In this document: in pieces, positions 13,333 through 19,943 of the stretch | How positions within the stretch are numbered: the first letter of the stretch is position 1 | Layout: every line of letters begins with the position of its first letter | DNA from: JBBRCX01 sp038204465 | GTDB taxonomy: Bacteria; Planctomycetota; Phycisphaerae; Tepidisphaerales; Tepidisphaeraceae | Direction of reading: 5' to 3' | Assembly: GCA_038204465.1 (NCBI GenBank) | Contig: JBBRCX010000084.1 | Location: 1-19,943, forward strand | DNA: 19,943 bases | The notes under the pieces: generated by a model | Told to the model about the DNA's origin: nothing | The model's input: only the letters and a program-made list of their open reading frames with translations | Databases searched by the model: none | Position numbers and translations under genes: made by a program

Positions 13333-14481
13333 GTGAAGATCGCGCTGGTCATTCTGCACGCCGACCCAACCCGCGGCGGCGCGGAGCGCTACACCCTTGA
13401 CCTTGCCCGCGCACTGCGCCGCCGCGGCAATGAAGTCACCTTGCTCGCATCAAGCTTCGCCGATGGCTTGCTCACTTCAAATGATGTTCTGCTTCCCGCC
13501 CGCGCTCCGACCCGCCTGGGCCGCTATCTGCGCTTCCTCGACACTCTCGACGAGCACTTCGCCGCCAGCCGCTATGACATCGTTCACGCGATGCTCCCGG
13601 TGCGGCGGTGCGATGTCTATCACCCTCACGCCGGCATCGCGATCGAAGCGGTGCAGACCGGGCACCTCAAGCATGCCAGCCCCGCCAGCCAGTTCCTCGC
13701 GCGGGCGGCCAACCGCATCAACCTCAAGCGGCAGCGCTTCGCCGCCATCGAGAAACAACTCCTCACAGGCCCGCACCCGCCCGTGGTTCTGTGTCTCTCG
13801 GAATACATCAAGCGCACGGTGTTGCGCCACTATTCATTGGACGAAGCGCATCTCGCAACCCTGTTCAACGCGACGGATCTCGACAAGTTCAATCCGGCGG
13901 CGCGGCCTGACGCCGGCGCCGAGATCAGGCGGCGGTTCGACATCGCTCCCGGCGCCGTCGTCGCGCTGATGATCGCCCAGGATTTCGAGCGCAAGGGACT
14001 GCGCGAAGCGATTCTCGCGATCGCGCAAGCGCAACAGGACCGGCTCACGCTGCTGGTCGTGGGCAAGCAGGATCCGGAGCCGTACAAGCGACTGGCGGAA
14101 CGCGAGGGGGTGGCGGGGCAAATGCGATTCGCCGGCGCAACCGACGATCCCTACCCCTTCTATCGCGCCGCCGATTTCTTCGTCCTGCCGACGCGTCACG
14201 ACCCCTGCAGCCTGGTGGTCCTCGAAGCGCTCTCCATGGGCCTGCCGGTGATCAGCACGGCCTCCAACGGCGCGTGCGAGATCATGACCAACGGTGTCCA
14301 CGGGTTTGTCCTTCCCGATCCATCCGATGTCGCTGCTCTATCCGATGCGCTGCGAGCAATGCTCGACGATGTCCGGCGGCAACAGATGTCCAACGCTTGC
14401 CTGTACCTGCGGCCGCAACTCTCGTACGAGCGTCACCTCGACCGCCTGCTGGAGATTTACCGCAGCGCTGCGCGTGCCTGA
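13333..14481 (+). CDS. GT4-family glycosyltransferase (WaaG-like)
   Basis: The 382-residue enzyme should transfer a sugar from a nucleotide donor to a cell-surface glycan or lipid. The N-terminal Rossmann half starts KIALVILHADPTRGGAERYT, with the glycine-rich loop of GT-B enzymes. The C-terminal half has the donor-site motif HDPCSLVVLEALSMGLPVI, with the E-x7-E type arrangement, and NGVHGFVLP. The overall order resembles lipopolysaccharide core transferase WaaG, including a DVYHPH segment. I chose GTG 13333; the frame is open further upstream to an ATG at 13153, but that would overlap the aldo/keto reductase by more than 100 bp and adds no conserved sequence. It fits envelope building together with the AsmA-like gene. 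Confidence 0.88.
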   Translation: MKIALVILHADPTRGGAERYTLDLARALRRRGNEVTLLASSFADGLLTSNDVLLPARAPTRLGRYLRFLDTLDEHFAASRYDIVHAMLPVRRCDVYHPHAGIAIEAVQTGHLKHASPASQFLARAANRINLKRQRFAAIEKQLLTGPHPPVVLCLSEYIKRTVLRHYSLDEAHLATLFNATDLDKFNPAARPDAGAEIRRRFDIAPGAVVALMIAQDFERKGLREAILAIAQAQQDRLTLLVVGKQDPEPYKRLAEREGVAGQMRFAGATDDPYPFYRAADFFVLPTRHDPCSLVVLEALSMGLPVISTASNGACEIMTNGVHGFVLPDPSDVAALSDALRAMLDDVRRQQMSNACLYLRPQLSYERHLDRLLEIYRSAARA

Positions 14482-14559
14482 CAGTCGTGCGCCCTCTCGC
14501 TTCCGCTCCCATCGCCGGTCGCTACAATCCGCTCGCCAGGTGGAGGCAGAGGCAGCGGC

Positions 14560-15132
14560 ATGCACGAGAATTTCACCGATCGCGCGCGGCGTGCCCTCAC
14601 CCTCGCCAACCAGGAGGCGCAGCGCCTCGCTCACGATCACATCGGCACCGAGCACCTCCTGCTCGGCATTGTCAAAGAGGGCAGCGGCCTCGCCGCCATC
14701 GTTCTTCAGCAATTCCGGATTGATCTCACCACCGTGCGCCACGAGGTCGAGAAGCTCGGACATGGGCCCAGCCGCACGTCGCCCCTGAAGCTCGAGCACA
14801 CCGAGCGCCTGCGCCGCGTGCTCGACTACGCCCAGAGCGAGGCGGCCGCCCTTTCCCACAACTACGTCGGCACCGAGCACCTGCTTCTTGGACTGTTGCA
14901 GGAGCCCGAAGGCACCGCTGCCAGGGTGCTCGCCAAGCTCGACCTGAAGCTGGATCTTGTGCGCGCCTCGGTCCTCAATCTGCTGGGAAAGGCGCCGCTC
15001 AGCAAGGAGCCGTTGCTGACGCAGGCGATGAACGATCTCGCCCTGCACCTCGCCGACCACCCGATCGAGCCCGAGACCGCCCGGCGCATCGCCGACGCCC
15101 TGATCAACGCCGGCTGGCGCCCGCAGCAATAA
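14560..15132 (+). CDS. Stand-alone double Clp_N (ClpA/ClpC N-domain) protein
   Basis: The 190-residue protein consists of two Clp_N repeats and little else. The first (about residues 3-70) has FTDRARRALTLANQEAQRL with HIGTEHLLLGIVKEGSGLAA. The second (about 80-150) has ERLRRVLDYAQSEAAALSHN with YVGTEHLLLGLLQEPEGTAA. In ClpC or ClpA this domain docks adaptor proteins or substrates ahead of the AAA+ motor. No Walker motifs are present, so this form cannot unfold proteins itself. It resembles plant ClpT/ClpS-like N-domain proteins and actinobacterial ClpC-N-only proteins. It may act as an adaptor or decoy for a ClpC encoded elsewhere. GGAGG lies upstream but about 15 nt from the ATG. Confidence 0.88.
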   Translation: MHENFTDRARRALTLANQEAQRLAHDHIGTEHLLLGIVKEGSGLAAIVLQQFRIDLTTVRHEVEKLGHGPSRTSPLKLEHTERLRRVLDYAQSEAAALSHNYVGTEHLLLGLLQEPEGTAARVLAKLDLKLDLVRASVLNLLGKAPLSKEPLLTQAMNDLALHLADHPIEPETARRIADALINAGWRPQQ

Positions 15133-15187
15133 CCCAACGCAACGCTGCGGCTCCGTTGTCTCAAGAGCCAAAACCCCCTCTACGCCT

Positions 15188-15352
15188 CCAGAATCCATCC
15201 GACCGCCATCGGAGCTCCATCTCCTTCCCATCAACGCCCCATCAAAACTCCATCTCCGACCCGTAAACCTCCCATCAAAACGCCATCTCCTTCCCACCGG
15301 CGTACCATCGAAACTCCAAACCTCCTCCACCGGCCCGCCACCTCACAACCAC
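15188..15352 (-). repeat. Array 2 of the 11-nt periodic repeat, 15 clear units
   Basis: On the plus strand CCAY begins at 15195, 15206, 15217, 15228, 15239, 15250, then every 11 nt to 15349, without a single slip. Three of the fifteen are variants: CCGT at 15261, CCAA at 15316, and only the CC-A core elsewhere. Read on the minus strand the units follow the array 1 consensus RTGGNGNNNNG, with G at position 11 in 13 of 15. Related units recur, such as ATGGAGTTTTG and ATGGCGTTTTG 33 bp apart, and two [A/G]TGGGAAGGAG units 66 bp apart. In-phase CCG/CCA continue at 15360, 15371, 15382 and 15393, so the array probably decays to about 15396. It starts about 56 bp after the Clp_N gene. Confidence 0.88.
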
Positions 15353-15378
15353 GCCTCCGCCGCGTACTTCCCGCCTCA

Positions 15379-15550
15379 TCACCAGAAATCCGCCGCGAAA
15401 AAGTACGACAACCCCCCAAACAAACCCCAAGCGCCGCGACCGGCGTCTGCCCTCTCACCTCGCGCCGCTCGATGCCGTTTCCCCGCGCGCAATCGCGCTG
15501 CCACATTCCGGGCATCGCGCCGGCCCTGCGGGCTTCACACCATTGCTCAT
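15379..15550 (-). pseudogene. Possible frameshifted small zinc-ribbon/membrane protein
   Basis: From ATG 15550 the minus strand encodes SNGVKPAGPARCPECGSAIA, with a CPxCG half zinc ribbon, and then stops. A second frame continues RREVRGQTPVAALGVCLGG, and a third gives LSYFFAADFW before a stop at 15379. Joined by two single-base shifts these make a small protein with a Cys motif and a hydrophobic segment. Only one CxxC is present. It may be decayed or may be chance. Between 15551 and 15663 no gene or strong signal is seen. Confidence 0.3.
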
Positions 15551-15663
15551 CAGGCGTTCGTACTGCTTGAGTAAATTAGATCCCGCTTCGCCCCATACCC
15601 CACCCCCGGATCTGCACCATGGGCTGGGTTGCCGGGCTCGCTTGGACCGGCTAGCCTCGTCGC

Positions 15664-18657
15664 ATGGGGCAATTTCCTGACGTAATCAAACGCCTGATCG
15701 ATCGATTCAACCAGCAGTCCGATCAGATCCGCTCGCCAGACTACAACGAAACGCTGCTCCGCATCGACTTCATCAACCCCCTGATGCGCGAGCTCGGGTG
15801 GGATATGGACAACCAACAGGGTTTCGCCGAGCAATACCGCGAGGTCGTTCACGAAGACCGCGTGAAAGTCGCCGGACAGACCAAGGCGCCTGACTACTCT
15901 TTCCGTATCGGCGGGCAGCGCAAGTTCTTCCTCGAAGCGAAGAAGCCGGCCGTCGATATCAGGAACAACTGGGAGCCCGCATACCAACTGCGCCGTTACG
16001 CATGGTCCGCCAAGCTCGCCTGCAGCCTGCTGACCGATTTCGAAGAACTGGCGATCTACGACGCCCGCATCCAGCCCAAGCAGCTTGAAAAAGCCTCTGT
16101 CGCGCGGCGCGAGTTTATCCGTTACACCGACTATCCCGACCGCTGGGAATTCCTTAACGGCACGTTCTCCAAAGACGCCGTCCTCAAAGGCGAGTTCGAC
16201 CGCTATTGCGAGTCAAAAAAGGGCCGCGGCGCCCAGCTTTTCGACGACGCCTTCCTGACCGAGATCGAAGACTGGCGCAAAAGCATCGCCGCCAGTCTCG
16301 CCCGGCGGAACGAAGCCCTCGACGAACCCGCCCTCAACTTCGCCGTGCAACGCATCATCGACCGCATCATCTTCCTCCGCATCGCCGAAGACCGCGGCAC
16401 CGAGACCGTTGGCCAGCTTCAAGCCCTGCTCAATGGCGATTCGGTCTATCCGCGCCTGGTCACACTCTTTAACCGGGCCGACGAGCGCTACAACTCCGGC
16501 CTGTTCCACTTCGTGAAGGAAAAGGATCGCGACGAGGCCCCCGACACGCTCACCCCCACATTGGAGGTCGAAGACAAGACGCTCAAAAGCATCATCAAGG
16601 CCCTCTACTACCCGCAGAGCCCCTACGAGTTCACGATGGTTTCTGCCGACATCCTTGGCAGCGTCTACGAGCGGTTCCTCGGCAAGGTCATCACCCTCAC
16701 CGCCGGCCACACCGCGAAGATCGAAGAGAAGCCCGAAGTCCGCAAGGCGGGCGGCGTCTACTACACGCCGACCTACATCGTCGATTACATCGTCAAGAAC
16801 ACCGTCGGCAAACTCCTGGAAGGCAAAACGCCCAGGGAAGCCGTCAAGCTCACCGTGCTCGATCCCGCCTGCGGCTCGGGCTCGTTCCTGATCGCGGCGT
16901 ATCAGTTCCTGCTCGACTGGTACCTCGCCCAGTACACCGCCGCCGACCCGGCAAAGCGCGCAACGGGGAAAGGGGCCGTGCTCCGTCCCGACCCCGCCGG
17001 CGACTGGAAGCTCACCATTGCCGAGCGTAAGCGCATCCTGCTCGACCACCTCCACGGCGTCGACCTCGACGGACAGGCCGTCGAAGTCACCAAGCTCAAT
17101 TTGCTCCTAAAATGCCTCGAAGGTGAGACCAGCCAGACCCTCGGCTTCGAACAACGCCTCTTCCGCGAACGCGCCCTGCCCGACTTGGGAAAAAACATCC
17201 TGTGCGGCAACAGCCTCATTGGCACCGACATCATCGGCACCGATGCGTGGAACGCGATGAGCGCGGAGGAACAGCGGCGGGTCAATCCATTTGATTATGA
17301 ACGTGCGTTTCCGCAGATCTTCAAGAACAAGAAGGACGGCGGGTTCGACGCGGTGATCGGGAATCCGCCTTACATTCGCATGGAGGAGTTCAAGACGCTC
17401 AAGATGTATCTCGCGCGCACGTACGCATGCCACGACGAGCGCTCGGATCTTTACGCGTACGTAATGGAACGGAGCCACAACCTCATTAAGAAGGGGGGCG
17501 TGTTCGGGATGATCGTCTCGAACAAGTTCGTGCGGGCCAATTACGGCAAGCCGCTGCGCGCGAGCCTTGCGCAACTCGCACGCCCGACGGATATCGTCGA
17601 CTTCGCGGGACTTCCCGTCTTCACAGGCGCGACCGTGCGGACATTAATCTACATCGCCGAGCGCGCCCAAGGCGACACGGCCACGCGCTACACGCCGCCC
17701 ACTACTCGCGACCGTTTCCCCGCGATCGTAGCGAAGTCCCTCACCGTTCAGGCGGACGTCGCCGAACGAAGCTACACGTTAGAGCAAGGGTGGTACGAGC
17801 AGCCGGAATGGTCATTCGCACGCCCGAACGTGACGGCGCTAATGCGCCGATTGGCATCGCATCAGAAGCTGGGCACGTACGTTGATGGGCAAATCTGCAT
17901 GGGAGTGAAATCCGGTTTAGGCGACGCGTTCGTGATCTCACGCGGCGTGCGCGACGCGTTGGTTGCCGCCAATGCACAGGCGACCGAGGTGATTAAACCT
18001 CTTGTGAATGGCCGCGACATCCGGCGCTACTGTCTCGAACCCCAAAATCAGTTCCTTTTGTACATGACGCACGGCATTAACATCGCCCGCTACCCATCTG
18101 TTGAGGCGCACCTCCGTCCATTCAAGGCGGCCCTTCAAGCGAGGGCGACGCAACAGGAATGGTACGAACTGCAGCAACCGCAGGAACGATTTTCTGCTTT
18201 GCTCGACGGGCCGAAGATCATTTTCCCGGACATCGCCACGCACCCGCGGTTCGCCCTCGACGACGAGGGTTACTACGGCACAAACACCGTCTATTTCATT
18301 CCACGCACCGACCGGGCGCTTCTCGGGCTACTCAACTCCAAGCTCGGGTTCTTCTACTTTCAGCAGGTCTGCGCCGGCCTTGAAGGGGGCGACGAAGTCT
18401 ATCTGCGCTTCTTTGGCCAGTACCTCGAGGGGTTCCCAGTCGCAGAGGCGGTCAAAGGCGAATCGCGCCGTCTTGTCTCTCTCGTCGACATCATGCTCTC
18501 CCTCCACACCCGTCTCGCTGCCGAGCAACTGCCGCAACGGCGGGAGCAGGTTCAGCGGGAAATCGACGCAACCGACCGGCAGATCGACCAGCTCGTCTAC
18601 CAGCTATACGGCCTGAGCGACGCCGAGATTCGCATCGTCGAGGACGCGACCAAGTGA
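15664..18657 (+). CDS. Type IIG restriction-methylation enzyme (Eco57I-like)
   Basis: This single 997-residue polypeptide should combine DNA cleavage and adenine-N6 methylation, acting alone as an R-M system. The N-terminal nuclease has P76-D77 in KAPDYSF and E91-A-K93 in FFLEAKKP, a complete PD-(D/E)XK site. A helical connector follows (about 180-330). The methylase part has GGVYYTPTYIVDYIV, then motif I D400PACGSGSF, LHGVDLD and catalytic motif IV N567PPY in AVIGNPPYIRMEEF, which marks an N6-adenine enzyme. The C-terminal region (about 720-990) holds a TaqI-like target recognition part with LVNGRDIRRY, GPKIIFPDI and YYGTNTVYFI. No separate specificity or modification gene is nearby. From about 17280 third-codon positions look less GC-biased than in the N-terminal half. 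The ATG has no strong Shine-Dalgarno. Confidence 0.93.
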   Translation: MGQFPDVIKRLIDRFNQQSDQIRSPDYNETLLRIDFINPLMRELGWDMDNQQGFAEQYREVVHEDRVKVAGQTKAPDYSFRIGGQRKFFLEAKKPAVDIRNNWEPAYQLRRYAWSAKLACSLLTDFEELAIYDARIQPKQLEKASVARREFIRYTDYPDRWEFLNGTFSKDAVLKGEFDRYCESKKGRGAQLFDDAFLTEIEDWRKSIAASLARRNEALDEPALNFAVQRIIDRIIFLRIAEDRGTETVGQLQALLNGDSVYPRLVTLFNRADERYNSGLFHFVKEKDRDEAPDTLTPTLEVEDKTLKSIIKALYYPQSPYEFTMVSADILGSVYERFLGKVITLTAGHTAKIEEKPEVRKAGGVYYTPTYIVDYIVKNTVGKLLEGKTPREAVKLTVLDPACGSGSFLIAAYQFLLDWYLAQYTAADPAKRATGKGAVLRPDPAGDWKLTIAERKRILLDHLHGVDLDGQAVEVTKLNLLLKCLEGETSQTLGFEQRLFRERALPDLGKNILCGNSLIGTDIIGTDAWNAMSAEEQRRVNPFDYERAFPQIFKNKKDGGFDAVIGNPPYIRMEEFKTLKMYLARTYACHDERSDLYAYVMERSHNLIKKGGVFGMIVSNKFVRANYGKPLRASLAQLARPTDIVDFAGLPVFTGATVRTLIYIAERAQGDTATRYTPPTTRDRFPAIVAKSLTVQADVAERSYTLEQGWYEQPEWSFARPNVTALMRRLASHQKLGTYVDGQICMGVKSGLGDAFVISRGVRDALVAANAQATEVIKPLVNGRDIRRYCLEPQNQFLLYMTHGINIARYPSVEAHLRPFKAALQARATQQEWYELQQPQERFSALLDGPKIIFPDIATHPRFALDDEGYYGTNTVYFIPRTDRALLGLLNSKLGFFYFQQVCAGLEGGDEVYLRFFGQYLEGFPVAEAVKGESRRLVSLVDIMLSLHTRLAAEQLPQRREQVQREIDATDRQIDQLVYQLYGLSDAEIRIVEDATK

Positions 18658-19075
18658 GTGGAAGGATGAACAAAAGGTGGCGCGAATTCTTCCCCACCTC
18701 ACCGCAAGACCGCGCTGTGCGGTGCGGCGTTGTCCGATGGCAAAACCCCCTTCGACGAAGCGGTGCTAAAACGCTACGGAGTGGACAGCCTGCCCGGCGA
18801 GAGTCAGGTCGTGTGACACTCGTTCGAGCAGTAGTGGCAGCCATTGGATTGGCTGTAGCTCTTCTTGGCTTCCGAATAGCCGCTTTGCAGGTGCTGAACT
18901 CGCCGAAATAGAGGCGATTGGATGCCTCCGGCATGCGCGAACAGCGGTCAAGCCCCTCACCGTGCAGGAAATCCTCGATGAGGAGCACGTGAAGAAGATG
19001 TGACAGTTACGCGGAGATGGGAAACGCGGTTACGGATGGTATAGACTTCGGAGGCTTGTTACCGGAAGGAACTAC
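18658..19075 (+). other. Decayed DNA with two short coding remnants
   Basis: Frame 18706-18816 reads KTALCGAALSDGKTPFDEAV, then LKRYGVDSLPGESQVV and a stop. Frame 18887-19003 reads AGAELAEIEAIGCLRHARTA, then VKPLTVQEILDEEHVKKM and a stop. Both look protein-like at their C-termini but lack starts and context; I cannot name them. They are probably 3' ends of genes lost by deletion. A longer ORF from 18654 in another frame looks random. TATAGA at 19040-19045 may be a -10 box for the next gene. Confidence 0.35.
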
Positions 19076-19258
19076 ATGTCCAATGGCGAACAGGGTTTCG
19101 ATTGGTCTGCCGTGATTGCCCGATGTCTCGCGTATCTCTGTCTCAAAAACTCAAAGTACGCCGATTCCCCCTTGTTGGAGCAGGCCGCTTTCCTTGAACG
19201 GCTGGGACTTCCGTTGAGTGATCGTGCCGATGTTCTCGGAAGCTCGCGAGAAGAATCA
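19076..19258 (+). pseudogene. Small helical (HTH-like) protein gene missing its 3' end
   Basis: The first 60 residues look genuine: SNGEQGFDWSAVIARCLAYL, then CLKNSKYADSPLLEQAAFLE and RLGLPLSDRADVLGSSREES. The last part resembles a sigma-factor region 4-like helix-turn-helix ('..LGLPr.daA.lLGts..S'). GGAAGGA stands 5-6 nt before ATG 19076, a good ribosome site. After about 19258 the same frame stays open to 19768, but that tail is Arg/Pro/Ser-rich and looks like out-of-frame sequence. I infer a deletion or frameshift. Small proteins of this kind might be regulators of the neighbouring Type IIG gene; this is a guess. Confidence 0.45.
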
Positions 19259-19808
19259 AACGGGACGGGTCCAATTCCTTGGCGGCAGGCGATTCGGCCA
19301 TCCTCACCGCTCTACCAGCTTCAGCGTCGCCGCCAGGGGCTCGGCCTGCGACCGCCAGAGCTTCACCTACAACGCCGTTGGGTAAGCGAAGGGCATGACC
19401 CGACCAGCACGGAACCAGCCACGCCTATAGCTTCAAGATGCTGGGAACGGAGATCAAGGACGTCGCCACGCTCAGCGGAATCCTCGTTCGGTGATATGAC
19501 GATGCCTCGGCCACTGCGAACGCTCTACAGGTCGACGCCCACCTGGCGCTTTGCTGTTCTGGCTTTCCTTCGCGGTGGGGACCGTCGTCAACACCCTCCC
19601 GAGCGTCAACCGCCGCGCCGCCAGCGAAAAACAATCCCGGCTTCGCCCCAGATGAAACCGCCTCGGGGGACCGAAAGGGCGGGGCGCCGGATCACGCCCA
19701 GCATGCTCTGTCTCGACCCTCTGAATCCGCTCATTTTACCCGGCGCGCGATTTCGCCGCAGGGTGTAGATGATGAGGGATGTTGACGTGCCAATCGCCAC
19801 GGAAGGTG
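19259..19808. other. Decayed DNA between the broken gene and the IS
   Basis: I see no intact gene. Two short stretches recall RHS/YD-repeat proteins in different frames: RQSFTYNAVG at about 19353-19382 and GTSHAYSFKMLG at about 19411-19446. The evidence is weak. The left end of the IS whose transposase starts near 19809 must lie in this stretch, but I could not place its terminal repeat. Confidence 0.3.
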
Positions 19809-19943
19809 ATGCGGGCCGCCTTCCACCTTGCGAGCCAGAGCCTTCCGAAGTACTCGTGCAAGTTCAGCCGCAAGGACTTCACTCTGCCGCAGTTATTCGC
19901 CTACCTGGTGGTCAAGGAGCAGATGAAGCGCAGCTACCGCGGG
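19809..19943 (+). CDS. Transposase, N-terminal part, cut by window end
   Basis: The frame from ATG 19809 reads MRAAFHLASQSLPKYSCKFS, then RKDFTLPQLFAYLVVKEQMK and RSYRG, and is open at the window edge. The pattern 'KYS.kfSrKdFTlPQLfA.LvlKe..k..YRG' is the N-terminal segment of IS4/IS5-type transposases. These are DDE enzymes that move their IS by cut-and-paste. GGAAGG lies only 2 nt upstream of the ATG; GTG 19806 is an alternative start. This differs from the IS1-type remnants elsewhere in the window. Whether the gene is complete cannot be seen. Confidence 0.65.
   Translation, partial: MRAAFHLASQSLPKYSCKFSRKDFTLPQLFAYLVVKEQMKRSYRG

Noticed and set aside
14338..15330. Minus-strand ORF running from 11-nt array 2 through the Clp_N gene
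   Set aside because: Its repeated 11-residue start is just the 11-nt array translated, and the rest is the complement of the Clp_N and glycosyltransferase genes.
16213..17055. Minus-strand ORF of 280 codons inside the Type IIG gene
   Set aside because: It is antisense to motif-bearing methylase sequence, and its composition is that of a shadow.
1..19943. tRNA, rRNA and riboswitch genes
   Set aside because: I saw no cloverleaf with a GTTCRANNC-type arm, no rRNA stretch and no recognisable aptamer core on reading both strands; a covariance search was not possible.

Overview
This window is high-GC bacterial DNA with tightly packed housekeeping genes, interrupted by small islands of defence genes, broken mobile elements and repeats. 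The gene families (a 2-oxoglutarate oxygenase of the PhyH family, a very large AsmA/DUF748-like membrane protein, a GT4 glycosyltransferase, a stand-alone Clp N-domain protein) and the style of the IS remnants suggest Planctomycetota or a relative. That placement is inference; there is no rRNA or tRNA to fix it.

Layout, left to right. The 3' part of fdhD (1-642) is followed at once by an IS1-family transposase remnant (644-874) and by a convergent restriction-modification pair: an MT-A70 adenine methyltransferase and a BglII/BstYI-like endonuclease. Next comes a minus-strand pair, phyH-like then mobA, whose coding regions overlap by 8 bp. fdhD and mobA both serve molybdenum enzymes such as formate dehydrogenase, so the R-M island appears to have landed between two related genes. 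Then comes a toxin-antitoxin locus with an intact AbrB/MazE-type antitoxin and a Doc/Fic toxin cut off inside its catalytic motif.

From 4601 to 5781 lies an unusual mobile element with perfect 19-bp terminal inverted repeats and an 8-bp target duplication (CGGCGGTT). It keeps only the C-terminal end of an IS1-type transposase and carries a glyoxalase-fold (VOC) gene plus a small unknown ORF. To its right are a dispersed repeat (second copy beside the truncated toxin) and a striking array of 11-nt units (RTGG followed by 7 variable bases, exact 11-nt spacing, 10 units). The same array type recurs on the opposite strand at 15188-15352 with 15 clear units.

The central part (6276-15132) is ordinary: an SDR oxidoreductase divergent from an alpha/beta hydrolase, the 1323-residue AsmA-like protein, an aldo/keto reductase, a glycosyltransferase and a double Clp_N protein. 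After the second 11-nt array comes a single-polypeptide Type IIG restriction-methylation enzyme (15664-18657). The right end is decayed DNA: short gene remnants, a small gene that has lost its 3' end, and the start of a second, different transposase running off the window.

The most notable items are the paired 11-nt arrays, the cargo-bearing IS1-like element with intact ends, the inactivated toxin beside a live-looking antitoxin, and two unrelated R-M systems within 20 kb.
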